A stretch of 64,000 bases of DNA. Origin: Filosporella fistucella (Eukaryota; Ascomycota; Leotiomycetes; Helotiales). Below, piece after piece: positions 11,066 through 23,698 of the stretch (within the stretch, counting starts at the first letter, position 1; each line of letters opens with the position of its first letter). The notes under the pieces are model-generated. The model had not been told where the DNA came from, did not search any database, and was given only the letters and a program-made list of their open reading frames with translations. The stretch spans positions 3,534,001-3,598,000 of the forward strand of contig JAQJZZ010000014.1 of assembly GCA_030077755.1 (NCBI GenBank). The letters are read 5' to 3'. The translations under genes were made by a program, and so were the position numbers.

Positions 11066-12881
11066 CTACCTTCTCCTCCTCCGAAGCTCCCATTGAGTAT
11101 CATCAGTCTCGTGTGTGACTCCGTCGCCGCTGGCCAAATCTTCGTCAACATTTTCTGTCATAATATGCACGACCTCTTCGTGTGATTCATCTGAAAGTCG
11201 AGACTCGATGCCCTTGTTTCCAAGAAGAAAGTCTCCAAAGTATTTTAAGGCATTGAAAGCTTCTTCTCCTGTCGGCACAATATTCTCCTTGGGAAGCAAG
11301 AAGCCGTAGCTTCCAGTATCGCGCAGTTTGATCTGGTAGCTGTATCGTATACCCATCTCGTGGTAAAACCAGTCAATTGCTGATCCACCGCCAGTTTCCA
11401 TCCTCGAGAATCCCCCAGTCGGTTTGAATTTCGAGGAAACTGCGCCTTCGCATGCTGATGCAACACTGTACTGTTCTCCACTGGCTATCCGAATGGCCTT
11501 TGCAAGTCCCATACCTAATTCTTCCAGATTCTCTAGGCTAGGTGGATCGGCTGAGCACGAGTAAGAATATGGGTATAACACTTGTTGTGAGTATGAGTGA
11601 AGATCCAAAAAGCCAACAAACTTGACTCCGTTATTATCAGTCTCATTCTTAGCCCACTCGGCCAACCGATGAGATTCCACGGCCTGGAATGGTTCATCTC
11701 CAGGGTAGCTTTCCGAACACGGATTGCTTTGGTATGTAGTACCATCCCATTCGAAGCCAAATCCGCGGTCCAAATCGAGCCCTCGGCAGAATCTAAGGCT
11801 TGTTTGTTGCCGATTTTTGCGCCACAATCGATCATTCTCCCATGTATATACGTATCCATCGGGATTCACGGTAGGAATAAAAACAAAATCAAATTCTTGG
11901 AGGAGCTTCGTGATTCCCGGAGACTTTCCGTACGAGGTGATGAGAGACCAGGCCAAATAAGTCACTGTGCTTACCGAGATCCATTCGCGGGCGTGTAATC
12001 CACCCGTGATGATAATGGTTTTGCGTGGTTCTTCCGGATCCTGCGATAAGTTTGGAGACACTCCAACTCGAAGAGCAGGAATATCCCTGCCTTCGTAGGA
12101 TGTCCCAATGTCGATCATTCGGACATGAGTTGTGAACATGGAGGCCATCAATCGCATCCATGGCACAAGAACCGAGTATGGTTGGTAATCTTGAAAGAAT
12201 ATATTATCAACTCCATCCGATTTTCTTAGGGTTGGTGTGAATGCTCGATCTACGTGGTTGGGTGGAAATGCCGGTTCGGAGAATGCGATGGAGGGGTAAG
12301 ATTGATAAATTGTTTTGGCAAGATCCGGCATCAGATTGGAATAAGCATTATGGAGTGATTTCGGGAGTAATCCGAGAAGTGATGGAACCTATTGCGATTA
12401 GGATTTGTACAAGGTTGAAGTCTGTTAAACATACATCATCTTCCCTGAGACGGATGTCTGCCCAATTATTTGTAAATTCCCAGATATCGAGGAATAATGT
12501 ATCTGCCGCCTCTGCCAATGCCGTTTCCTCTTGAGGCGTACTCAAGTTGAACCGCAGAACGACATCTCCTCCATATTTTGCAAGTAATGTTGCTGGGAGG
12601 TGGGTATGGGCTGGTGCGGATAGAGGGCTCGGTTTATCGGATCCAGACTTGACGGTCTTTGGCGGCAGACCAAATACCTTCTCAATAGCTGTATTCCTCA
12701 GCCAAGTCCATTGTGGAAAGATGGTCTTGCTCGACTCTACTGTTGCTTGGTGTTGTTGCGTGGCTGGAAAGTGGATATTATCGCCAGTAGCCCATGGGAC
12801 CACGAAAGCCTGGACGGGAGCGCAAATGAGGATGGCAAGGACAATAGGCAGGAAGGCAGGTATCTGGCGCATTATTTGCAT
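11066..12881 (-). CDS. ECM14: ECM14, inactive metallocarboxypeptidase-like protein (M14)
   Basis: Exons 12881-12435 and 12388-11066 (minus strand) give 589 aa, the usual ECM14 length; donor GTATGT, acceptor GCAATAG. A signal peptide is visible ([19 protein letters not shown]), so the protein enters the secretory pathway. A propeptide region with [10 protein letters not shown] and LFLDIWEFT follows, then the M14 domain. Zinc ligands are kept: HAREW (His, Glu) and DLHSYSQ (His). The general-base glutamate of active carboxypeptidases is replaced by lysine ([13 protein letters not shown], where active enzymes have ELRDTG). That is the known hallmark of ECM14, which is linked to cell-wall and vacuole-related functions rather than proteolysis. 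The ATG at 12881 is chosen because it places the hydrophobic segment at the N-terminus; the frame stays open to 12977, which would bury it. Confidence 0.9.
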
Positions 12882-14011
12882 GTTGAATGGTACATCTGTC
12901 AAGATGACACCTTGGTAGTAGAGATAGGTGTGGTCGTGTGCGCAGTTTCTATCGCTGGCATCAAAATTGCCAGACAACAGGAAAGGAAGGTTGGATCAGG
13001 AATTCGTGGTGGGACTGTAATGGTTGCCTTCTCTCATGCGGGATCATGGGCCGGCCAAGGCACAGAACAAAGTCGAGTGGCTGAAAGGCAAGCTTGGGAC
13101 TGGAGATGGTGGGCTAATTCTGCTCTGGTTGGCTGTGTGAAATGGATGGAGCAGATGCAAGTAAGGACGAAGTAAGGTAGCTTGATGGAGTGTAAGTGGG
13201 CTGGGAGCCACGGCTGGATGTAATCTCTTTGGGTACTGGCACAGTTCTGTGCAGTACAGGATTGACGGGAGCCTTCTCGACTGTGGCTGGTGGGTAGCCA
13301 CCATAGTTAGTAAGTTCAGAACTCCTTCTATAGGGAGGCTATGGGAGTGTATCTTCTCACTGGAAAGAGTGCATTCATAGTGTCAACAATAGGGCACCGT
13401 TGGTGGTGTTACATAACCTATTTAGAAGCCCCTAGAGCTCCGATCTACCATTCGCTACAACTCTCAGTCTTGCCCTGACAGCACTACCGTTGAATGTTCC
13501 CAATAAAGCTGGACGCAAGTTTAATCACAGAAATAATCGAATTATTGTGGTCCAGATTCATCTCATCTCATCTCAGCACAGCCAAGCCAGAACCACCGAC
13601 GCCGACACCTCCTTTCACAACCACAACTGCACCATTGCCTCAATCGTGCTGTCGGGTGTCTCTGTCCTACCCTACCTCAATCAACTTCATTTACACATTC
13701 CCCTTTCGTCCTCTTCAATTTATCCTGAATCCTTCAACCTTTCATCCCCTCATCTGCCCCTCCATGTATTCCTGATGCGTCCACGTTGAGTGTGCCCAGC
13801 CGTTGGTACCCTACCTAGTCATTCGTTAGAAATCCTACGCAGCATCAGAGCGTTGTCCAAGGATTCTCCCAGCCTCGAACTCGATTCTCAACGTCCCGCC
13901 ACAGTACCGGAAACATCATCGAAAAATCACGGAACGGATGTGATCTCTCTCCTTGCATCATCAATCTGCAGAGTGCTGCAAGATTAATGATTCTGTTGTC
14001 TCACTGCCAAC
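12882..14011. promoter_or_regulatory. Divergent promoter and leaders, ECM14 / Sec7 exchange factor
   Basis: This is about 1.1 kb between divergent starts. The part from about 13540 to 13780 is strongly pyrimidine-rich with CATCT repeats and short upstream reading frames, as expected for a fungal 5' leader of the Sec7 gene. I see no conserved protein in it. Confidence 0.5.
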
Positions 14012-17000
14012 ATGCCTCTCATGCCCGCCCTATTACGACGCCGAGGTCAGCAAAGCGATGCAGAGCTGCGACGACATAGCTTCTACTCGGCCGAGTCAAA
14101 CAGCAATCCGAGTGTACCAGTGATTGATAGCAGGGCCAGCGAGCAAATTCCACGACGTCCATCTGCTGCTGAGTTTCTGTCGCCAGCGACCGCGATGGAT
14201 GGTTCAAGCCCCTCGAGATTGTCAGCTGAGAGTGGTACCGGATCACTGTACCGCTCAGTGTCACCACCAATTCAAGAAGAAAGTCAGAAACATCGTCGTT
14301 TTAGCATGCTGAAGTTTCGACATGCTTCAGACTCCCAATTGTCCACAAGGGGTATGTTAGAAACGTGTTTGTTATCGTCTGAATAACGTCACAAGCTAAC
14401 AATGTCAGCCCGGCTTCAAGCCCAAGCCGAATCTGCTCCTCCTATTCCACAGCGTAAGTCCTGACGTACTACTCTTAACTTAATGCCCACTAACAATCTC
14501 AGCGCCAGAAATCATTACAACCGCTCCGACGATGGACATCAATTCTCGACCTGTAAAGAAGAAGTCTAGAATAAAGATGCCCGGGCGCTCGAAGACTTCT
14601 TCTGGTGACGCTGTTCCAGAAGAGCCAATGTCACTGAGGGTCACTAAAAATGAGAAGAAGGAAAGGAGGAAAACAATGTCGGAGACAGCTCCATCAGGGA
14701 GCAAGAGCAGGGTCACATTCGACGAGCCGCAACGCCCCGTCACACAGACTGGACATGGGCCTCCAGCTTATGGAGACGATGGGAACTCGACCCTCGCTCT
14801 ACCTGTCAACAGATTGTCCGAATCCTCGAGGTCGGATGGAAGTTCTGGGGAGCATGGAGTATATGCCACAACCACGACTACCACACATACAGTACATACC
14901 ACAACTACCTTCTTTCGCCTGCCCCGCCGGAAGAAGCCAGCGCCTTTGTTTGACCTTTCACATTTACCACAAAAATCTTCAAGCCAAGATCAAACAGCAG
15001 CTTCCCGGGCATCTGCCAGCTCGTCAAGGCTTCCAGGAACCGAGTCTCCCGCTGTAAAAGCTCTTCGTTCTCCTTCCGCTGATGACATAGGCACCTCTGG
15101 TGGTTTTCCATCTCCCCTCCCTTCTCCTTCACATAGTACTCTTGCCAAGTCCTCATCGACGATTGCTGCTCCGCCTATACTACGAAATGGATCAAGTGCT
15201 TCTAACAGATCTTCTCCGACTCGGACGAGACTTGGTATGCGTGGTCGGTCCTCAACTTTGAGTTCCCTACGAAATGCCCAGACTGAGGACGCATTGCCTA
15301 CTCCCAACCTACCTTCTACACGTACCTCTACGTCTACTGGTAGAAAGAGCTTTGGAGACCTGTTTGGTCTTTCCCATCGGCTTCGACAGAATTCCGAGCC
15401 TCCATTTCACAACTCAGGACCTGCAACTCCCGGATCATGTAATTCTAAAAACAATTCCATGCAGCTAGCTAGAGAACCAGTGGCTCCTATTGTTCTGCCC
15501 GAAAGACACGAAGATGACACACCGGCGAAATATCTGGTGCGACTCGAAGAGGCTGTCAGTAGGGGGGTTGTGGCTAGTGTCCTTTCCAAAGGCACAGATC
15601 CATTTTCACAAGCAGTTCTTCGAAGTTATATGCGAGGCTTTGGTTTCTTCGGTGACCCAATGGACATGGCTATTCGGAAACTCTTGATGGAGGTTGAGTT
15701 GCCTAAAGAAACACAACAAATTGACAGGTGCTTGCAAGGTTTTGCAAACAGATATCATGAATGCAATCCAGGGATATATGCCTCCCCCGAACAAGCGTAC
15801 TTCATTGCATTTTCCCTCTTGATTTTACACACAGATGTCTTCAACAAAAACAACAAGCACAAAATGCAAAAGCCGGATTATTTGAAGAATACTCGTGGAG
15901 AGGGGATTTTCGACGAAATCCTGGAATGCTTCTATGATAACATCTCATATACCCCTTTCATTCATGTTGAAGACGATTTGGATATCAACGGCGAGCGCAT
16001 TATTCAACACAAAATGAAGAAAAAGTCTATATTCCCTCGTGGAGCTGTCGATCCTAACAAGCGCCCTTCAAAAGAACCTGTGGATCCTTATACTCTCATT
16101 ATTGATAGCAAACTCGACACTTTGCGACCCAATTTGAAGGAGGTTATGCATTTGGAAGAGCATTATTCCTACCTTGGAACAGCGCCCTCATTGAACCTCC
16201 AAGATCTCCAGAAGACCTTCTTTCGCACGGGTATCCTCCAGATCGTTTCTGCACGTTCAAGACCCGACGCTTTCATGTCTGATAAGACGGTCAACAACCC
16301 CGAGGATGCACATCCCGGCATTGTAGATATCAAAATAACGAAAGTCGGCCTGCTGTGGAGGAAAGATGCAAAGAAGAAGAAAACGAGATCGCCTTGGCAG
16401 GAGTGGGGAGCCATTCTTACAGGCGCTCAGCTTTACTTCTTCCGAAATACCACATGGATCAAGAATCTCATACACCAGCTTGATTCACATATCAAGCAAG
16501 GTCATGATGGTATTCCCGTCATATTCAAGCCTCCGTTGGATCAATTCAAGCCCGATGCGCTAATGTCTACAGACGATGCTGTTGCGCTTCTTGACTCAAC
16601 ATACAAGAAGCATAAAAATGCATTTGTCTTTGTTAGACATGGAGGTTTCGAAGAGACTTTTTTGGCCGACAACGAACATGAAATGAATGACTGGTTGGCG
16701 AAGCTCAATTACGCAGCGGCTTTCCGGACCTCTGGAGTTAGAATGCGAGGCGTGGTTGGCGGGAACTACGATGGGCAACGAACTCGCGGCATTCGTCGAT
16801 TGGAGAGCCAAAACGACTCTACAAAATCAGTGCAAACTCCAACAGGAGAGGTGACAATAGTCAGTGGAAGGATAGACACAAAAATGGCGCAAGATATTCT
16901 GGCTGCTCGACGAGAGATCATGTTGCAAAAGATCGCTGATGCAGAGGAGAAATTGACAGCAGCTCAGAAACAGCTCGATGCACAGCTGCGAAATGCTCGC

Positions 17001-18395
17001 CATCTGCAAATTCTCGCCCCAATTCAACCAAAGACCCGCGAACAGGTTATCTTAGCAGCTGGACGAATGGCTGCTCAATTAAAATGGGGAAGAATGGAAA
17101 TCTGGCGTTTGAAGTGTCACAAAGATATTCTTTCTATGGATCTGGAGGAGGAGAAAAATCCAACCCCAGTGGCCACCAGGCCCGAGGCGACAATTGATAC
17201 TCCTTCCTCGGAGCGGACTGCTCTTGCTAGACTTCACTCTAAAGCTAGCACGCTTACCACTCAGCGTACTCCTCGGTCGCCAACTTCACATTCTGCAAAT
17301 CGCCCTTCAACATCGAACCAGCCAACTCCGATGCATGATCCTGAGCATGGTATGGAGGACATCTTCCAGACTCCACCAGTACTCGCTCATTCATCGAGTT
17401 ACCACAAATCTCAAGCATCTTGGGAGCTGCCTCCGCTCAGCTTCGATGCGACACGTGGCCCACGCAAGGCATCATTTTCCAGTGCAGCAGCTCCGCCAAG
17501 TCCTAGCCTTGTAATGACTCCGACAAACCCAAATCTCATGCCAGTTCCTACAACTGAGTCTCCACGCGCACCTTCACCTAACGTGGATGCTGCAGAACAG
17601 GCAGTTTTGGAGCAAGCAGGGCTTGTAGATACTGACAAGACGCCCGACTCCAAACGGCCAGGAACAGGGCCTGAAAGTGACGAGGGTAAAGATCAAGTCG
17701 CGGAGAAAGATAAACTTGATCGTGGTAAGATCCGCCGCAGCTTACACCGAACACTTCGAGACGCCCATGTCCCAACTCATGCTCGGAGTCGTAAGGGGAA
17801 GGACTCTTCGTCCAGTGCAGGGATGTCAGAGGAGGGCAAAGATGACGTTTTGGCTCGCGGTACGGGTAGCTTCGTGGTTCATGGGAAGAAGGCATCCGTC
17901 ATCACCTTCGGGTCGGAACTCCAAAGCATGTCTCCAGACGAGCGCCTCCGGCTACGAAAACAGCCGCACAGGGACGAGCCAGGAATGCTTTCACCAGCAA
18001 CTATCGAGGATGATTTTCATTCTGTTCTTGCGGAACCAATTGAATTCCACGAACGCCATGATTCGGCCGCTACTACCAGCACTGCAACAGCAAGAAGCTT
18101 CCGAGACTTGCACAGGAAATTCTCCGGCCGTGGCCCTGTGAGGTCTGATGGCGAGGATAGCGATGTAGCCGTTAGCTTCTCTGAGGGCAGGAGGACACCA
18201 CTTCCTCCAGTCGAATCCGAGGACGAAGATCACGGCAATCATGAAAAACAAGCAATGTTTTATACCCCAGACGCGTCGACTTCGCCTACAGTAGACGGTT
18301 TCTCGGAGAAACAAAAAGGCGTCGAACAGGAAGATCTAGCAGTCGAATCGAGCCTCGTATCTGGTTCTGCTCTCCAAACAGTGGTCAGCGCGTAG
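14012..18395 (+). CDS. Sec7-PH domain ARF guanine-nucleotide exchange factor (Syt1-like)
   Basis: Exons 14012-14351, 14409-14453 and 14503-18395 give 1425 aa; phases match. The long Ser/Thr/Pro-rich N-terminus (about 470 residues) looks disordered. The Sec7 domain spans roughly residues 470-620. It has the catalytic-loop glutamate in ELPKETQQIDRCLQGFANRY and the helix AYFIAFSLLILHTDVFNKN. A PH domain follows at about 743-870 (GLLWRKDAKKKK ... EWGAILTGAQLYFF ... EMNDWLAKLNYAAAF). After it comes a coiled coil (about 915-1010) and a long disordered, phosphorylatable C-terminus. By family it activates ARF/ARL GTPases at Golgi or endosomal membranes, like yeast SYT1 and fission yeast relatives. 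The first ATG sits in a good context (CCAACATGCC). The exact GTPase target cannot be read from sequence. Confidence 0.9.
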
Positions 18396-18926
18396 GATGC
18401 TGTCCCACATCACATACATATGAAAAGTTCTCATTACTTGTTACTTTGAATACATTTATCCGATTAGCGACACTCTTTATATAAGTTACGATTCATCAGC
18501 ATTCGCATGACATGGAAGGCATTGCATGCAGGAAAACACATTGATTTTACAAAAGCTTCATTTTGGGTTGTAGGGTTCATTTTTGTGGTGTAAATTAGAC
18601 GGATGGTACAATGCCGGAACTGCACCTGCTTGTTACCTAGGGAAGGATGGGAAGATAGGGATGGCGTTCAATTCTTGTCCTTCTTGTGCTCTGTTGTATA
18701 GAAAAGGGTCTTGATGGGAAGATGAGAGATGGCTGAAGTGGTTACGATGAGATGGTGGGACGGTGAGACGTGCATAGCGGGTATAGCATAAGAGAAATGG
18801 CATATGATACACATTCTTTTCGAGCGAGATCTGTTTCATGATTGTCACCATCAGAGTGAATGCAATGTATGTTCCAATTGCGATATTGGTTCATAGATGG
18901 CTAACAACTCTTCGCAATCGCAGCGA
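18396..18926. other. Tail-to-tail intergenic region, Sec7 factor / SRP72
   Basis: This 0.5 kb stretch lies between convergent stop codons. It is AT-rich 3'UTR-like sequence with no coding signal. Confidence 0.55.
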
Positions 18927-20937
18927 CTATTTCTTCCCCTTCTTCTTTCCTTTCCTGTTCGGGCCATTTGCACCAGACTTCTCCACCTTTACAGTTCCAG
19001 CACCGCCAGCCAACTCCAAGCTCTCCTCTTCCTTTACAACACCACCTTGTGTTAAATCATTAACCTTCTTCTTGCCCTTCTTTCCTTTCGGTCGATAACT
19101 GCTTCTATCCCTCAACGGAAGCCAACGCTCTGGATCCATTTTTTTGCCCTCGATAAAATCCTTTGGCATTTTGGACTTGGAGATCTTGCGTTTCTTGGGT
19201 GGTGCTGTCTTCTCCTTGTCCGCATCTGCGCTCCGCTTCTTGCTTGTTGGCTCTACGGGCGTTGGTAGAGATGGAATACCGACTTCTTCCAAAGATGCAG
19301 CATCGATGCCGGAGATGAGGCGAGATACTGGTGTCAATTTGTCAAGGTCTGAAGAAACCTTAGAGAGGTCCGTAGTTGCATAGGATGCGACGTAGCCTGC
19401 AATAGCGGTACGGTCGTTTGGATCCTGCGTTCTGAGGCTGGAAAATATTTCACCAGCTACGGAAAGGTCTTTTGGTTCAGTAGATTCCAGAAGAGATGTG
19501 CCAGCGGCGCGAAGCAATGAGATAGATGGTTTCGTTTTCCGGCGCCAATACGAAGCTGCTTTACCCAACTCAGACTTTATCGGTCCTTTACGACCAGAAA
19601 GTCTGTAGAGTGAGATGAGAAGTGCTACTAGCCCGGGTGCAAACCGAGCATCTTGATCCGCTGGTCGAGCGGACGCTTCCAAGCGCTTGAAGAATGTCTC
19701 CAGCAGAGTTATCGCTGGACCAGGATTATTAGTCAGAATATATAGTTGAACTATGACCAATATCAACCCAACATCGTTTGGTCGTCGCTCTAGGAGTGGA
19801 ATGATAGCTTTCAGCCCAGCTTTCCCGCTCTCGTTCTGAGCATGTGCTGCAGCATTCAAAACAGATAGAGTGTTGATAAAGGAGGAAGTGGTAGGTGAAG
19901 CAGACTTTTGAATGATTGAAGATGTGGAATATGCAACTCCAGAGTACTTTTGCGATTGTAGATCAATCGTGTACCGATTTCGCTTCAAGATGCTAGCCTG
20001 GTGCTCGAAATGTCGTTCCGTAGGTGATAGCTTGGGAACAGATTCGAAAAGTCGTTGAGTCATGAATGGGTTGTCGTTCGTCGTTGCAGAAGCCAAAGCA
20101 TTATTCTGTGCAATAACTCGAGATGGTGGCTCAGGAACACTGTAAATGTCAGCGAAGCATGCAGACCGGATGCGTGGTTTGGTACTCATTGATATTTATC
20201 ATCTTCTGTATGGACTCTGCTTCCGCTAGCTTACCCAACTTTGTGAAGACAAATGCTTGTTGCACTAGGATTGGTAGAACTTCAGCTCGTTTCTCCTCAT
20301 CGCTCAATTCATCTAAAGACTCGCATAAGTCTCTTGCCCGCTTTAACAGCACTGATCCTGCACCTAAATCGCCTCGGGCAATGCAGCCACATGCCGCATT
20401 GTAGGACGTCTCGAATGCCTCCAAGTCCTCTCGAGAAGGCTTCTTTCTGCTCGGATCGATCTTATCGCCGCACCCTTGCCATTCTAGCTGTGCATCTACT
20501 GCGGAACTATTGATTCTGAGATCATTCTCCTCCCCTTCAATTGCAGCTTCCTGGGCACTCAATTCTTTGTATATTGCGGCAGCGTCCTCGAACTTCTCTG
20601 CTCGGTATGCAACCTGTGCAGCGACATGTTTCAAACCTCTCTTAGTTGCCTTGTGTGCCAATTCTTCGGCTTCCACCAGCTTTCCGGTCTTGTACAGCGC
20701 ATATGCCTTCTCCAGCACACAATGTTCTGCCAGTTTGTCTCCACCATCATCGAGGGCCCGCAGGGCATCATCAAAACGGTCAAGCTTGAGAAGGGCTACA
20801 ACTCGGGTATGTAGAGCGTTTGGATTATTTTTCGATGTCTTGAGGACCGCATTAGCAGCTTTGAGCACCTCCTCGTGGTCTTCAATGGAAGTACCACGTA
20901 GGAGTGCTGTGAGGGTCGCGGTTGGATTTGACGCCAT
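18927..20937 (-). CDS. SRP72: Signal recognition particle subunit SRP72
   Basis: Exons 20937-20186 and 20139-18927 (minus strand) give 654 aa, the usual SRP72 length. The intron uses donor GTACCA and acceptor TTTACAG, restoring the Asp codon in NDVPEPPSR. The N-terminal two thirds are TPR-like helical repeats (for example HCVLEKAYALYKTGKLVEAEELA and AAQVAYRAEKFEDAAAIYKEL, shown in part). The C-terminus has the SRP72 RNA-binding signature MDPERWLPLRDRSSYRPKG followed by Lys-rich blocks ending GKKKGKK. In the family this subunit pairs with SRP68, binds the 7SL RNA and is needed for co-translational targeting to the ER. The gene is divergent from the StuA-type factor. Confidence 0.93.
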
Positions 20938-21919
20938 GACGAGTGGTGTAGGTGGGGGATAGTCAAAAGCTATCTCGAGTGCAACATAATCTTAGAATTG
21001 CTTCACTTTTGCCTTTCAATCCTCGAGGTCGTCTCTTTGGTGAGCATGAACGGGTTGAAGTTGGTCATGTGCCTGGCGGGGTGAACTTTTGACAGATGGA
21101 AAGTTGCGTGGGGCAGCGGCGCCGGTGAAATCATTCCTCCAAGCGAACCAATGGCAAAGGGATTCAGCTAGAATGAAATCTAAGGCAATTAGTCTCGCAA
21201 AGTACCTTTTGCTCTGTCTTAGAAAGGTACCTTCCCTAGCACCTAGTGTGAAGAAGTTTCAGTTTCGTCTCTTCCATTTCCAAATTGTATGCTTAACAAA
21301 GCATAATTTGTATCATCTGGTGCATCTTATGGATTCTGGACTTTGGTTATGATTGATAAGTACTTTCTTGCTTTTTAATCTAGTTGAACATGGTTTGATA
21401 CTTAGTTGTACCATTCAATGCCAGGGCGTGATAGGTAGTGCCGTCTTGTCAGATTTCAGTACATTTTCACGTAAACACGGCAGAGAGGAGAGGGCCGTCC
21501 GCAATTATCCGTTTCTTTGCATCTTCCACATCTGCGTAAGCAAACGGCCCATCAGCAGATGAAAAGGATTGGCAGCTTTCTCTGAACTGTTTCACAGGCT
21601 CGCAGCTCGCAGGCACAGAGGCCCTGCGCGCATGGCTGAGGTGCTATGGCTTTATCGCTAACCTTAATGCACCCCATGTTCGGAAATCCCACGCTGTTTT
21701 TTCAGGCGTCAGCTTCTAGCTTCACAAGGCTGTGTATTCAGCGGACTGGACTTCTTCCAGAACTTCTCTCTCTGTCTTTTCCGTTATTTTCAAATCCAGG
21801 TTGAAGATACAAAATTTTCCCGACTGGAAATCAACGTTGTGAGTCGGGCGTCAATTCAGGCAGAGTGAGCACGATCCTCGTCAGTCACCCCACGCACGTC
21901 GTTGCTAATAATAACCAGG
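20938..21919. promoter_or_regulatory. Divergent region SRP72 / StuA with probable long StuA leader
   Basis: This is nearly 1 kb without a conserved ORF. From about 21750 a pyrimidine-rich stretch (TTCTCTCTCTGTC) leads to the StuA start, and several short upstream frames exist. Long leaders with small upstream ORFs are known for StuA-family genes, so much of this may be transcribed. Confidence 0.45.
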
Positions 21920-23056
21920 ATGGTTTCGAAAGATCACAGCTTCAACCAATTTCCAAGCTCCAATTCAAACGGTCAATACAAAGAATTTCAAGATACTTTG
22001 TCTCCTGCTCCTGCATCATCATCATCCTTTCCCAACAGCAACATGTCTTCCGAGCTTCCCCCACCGCAGCAGCACGTCTCGCCCTATGGCCCGCCCTCCC
22101 AAAGCAACAACCAGCCCTATCCTACCCCTCAGCACTCTCAAACAAATCAAGAACCTCAGCAATCCAATCATTACCCTCAATATACCTACGACATTCGACT
22201 CAGCTACCCTCAGCCTCAAGATCAATCTCGCTCCTATCCTCCACCTCCTGCCCCGCTCTTCAACGGTACCCTTCCGCCAATGGTGACAATGCCGGAGCAT
22301 AATGGACAGATGCAGCAGAATGCCTTCACGGATACAACCGGTCAGATAGCTCCTGTTGGTGTGAAGCCTAGGGTTACAGCTACATTGTGGGAGGATGAAG
22401 GAACCTTGTGCTTTCAGGTTGATGTTAAGGGCACTTGTGTTGCGAGGCGAGAGGGTAAGTTGTTGCCACTTCAGTATTGACGTCCCAATTTGAATTGGGA
22501 CATCCTCCCTCTAATTCTCTATGTCGGGAAGTCCAGGCGTATTAGAATGAATTTGAGAAAGTAAGTCTCGAACATAGGCTGACTTGCTTAAGATAACCAT
22601 ATGATCAATGGCACCAAGCTTCTGAATGTTGCAGGTATGACACGAGGCCGCAGAGATGGTATCCTCAAAAGCGAGAAACAGAAGCATGTAGTCAAGATTG
22701 GTCCAATGCATTTGAAAGGAGTTTGGTATGTATTCATCCATATTAGTAACACAATCAGTTCCTTCAAAGTCCCTACAAAAATTACAGTTCCCAAAATCGT
22801 AAAAGGAGACTAACAAACTTTTAGGATCCCCTTCGAACGAGCCCTCGAGTTCGCTAACAAAGAAAAAATCACCGAGATGCTCTACCCTCTCTTCGTCCAC
22901 AATATCGGCGCTCTCCTCTACCACCCCATCAACCGTGGCTACCCACCCTCCGCTCAGATTCCTCGCTCTCAAGAACAGTTACCGCCCGTGCAAGGCTACG
23001 GTATGCAAAGCAACCAAAGCGTAGAGCAGAGGGAGCGTCCACCTGTGTTCTCGTGA
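21920..23056 (+). CDS. stuA: APSES-domain transcription factor, StuA/Asm1 type (short form)
   Basis: Exons 21920-22454, 22593-22725 and 22825-23056 give 299 aa; splicing restores [15 protein letters not shown] and GVWIPFERAL, both diagnostic. The N-terminus is rich in Gln, Pro, Ser and Tyr. The APSES DNA-binding domain spans about residues 148-255 ([14 protein letters not shown] ... [14 protein letters not shown] ... [15 protein letters not shown]). In the family this basic helix-loop-helix-like domain binds CGCG-containing sites and controls conidiation, dimorphism and metabolism. The reading frame ends only about 40 residues after the domain, whereas well-studied StuA proteins are around twice as long with a Gln-rich tail and nuclear localisation signals. 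I found no downstream exon that would extend it. It could be a true short form or have an unseen terminal exon. Confidence 0.88.
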
Positions 23057-23698
23057 CTGTATGGAAGTGATGAAGGTACACAGGAGAAATGATGGTGGGT
23101 ACCATGAACCATGGGAATAGGAAACTGATATTGAGTGGAAAACGAGAGGTGAAAGTGCAAAATAGCTGCAAGATGGATCAGATACAGAGGGAGGAAATGC
23201 CCGCGGAAAACTTAACGACTAATGCCTTTTCTTTTTGGCTGTGATTGGAGAGGAACTGCCTTGCTTTTCTGGGATGGAAATGGTTGGATTATTGGATGGG
23301 ATATAGCAAGCTGGATGGCAAGCTGGCGTAAAATTCAGGTGGTAAAGTTTTTCCTTCCGTCTTCTCTAGCAAGAATATTCTTGAATAAATTGCATGTCAA
23401 TTTTGACAATGTCAACCTTTCCTGAACATGCAGCTAGTGAATCCCAAACATTAATCAGTTCTATATAATATTTTTGCTAGTATACAAGCAACCGCTTTTC
23501 AGTCGATACGATTCACATGGATAAGCAAAGAGTTATCACCTCTTTCCTAAACAGGCATTGCCATTTCCCAGATTTTTGATCCGTCAAACCTGCACTCAAA
23601 GAAAAAATCTCTTCCTTAATAGAACAGATGAAAAAGCGCAAGGCAAGCAATGAGACACCCAAACTCCGGCACACGAACAAAGCAACATGAGAATGACT
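23057..23698. other. Tail-to-tail intergenic region, StuA / BTB gene
   Basis: This 0.6 kb stretch contains no recognisable coding exon and no StuA-like C-terminal sequence. Confidence 0.5.

Noticed and set aside
12882..12977. Extended ECM14 N-terminus starting at 12977
   Set aside because: It would place 32 polar residues before the signal peptide; the ATG at 12881 gives a normal secretory start.
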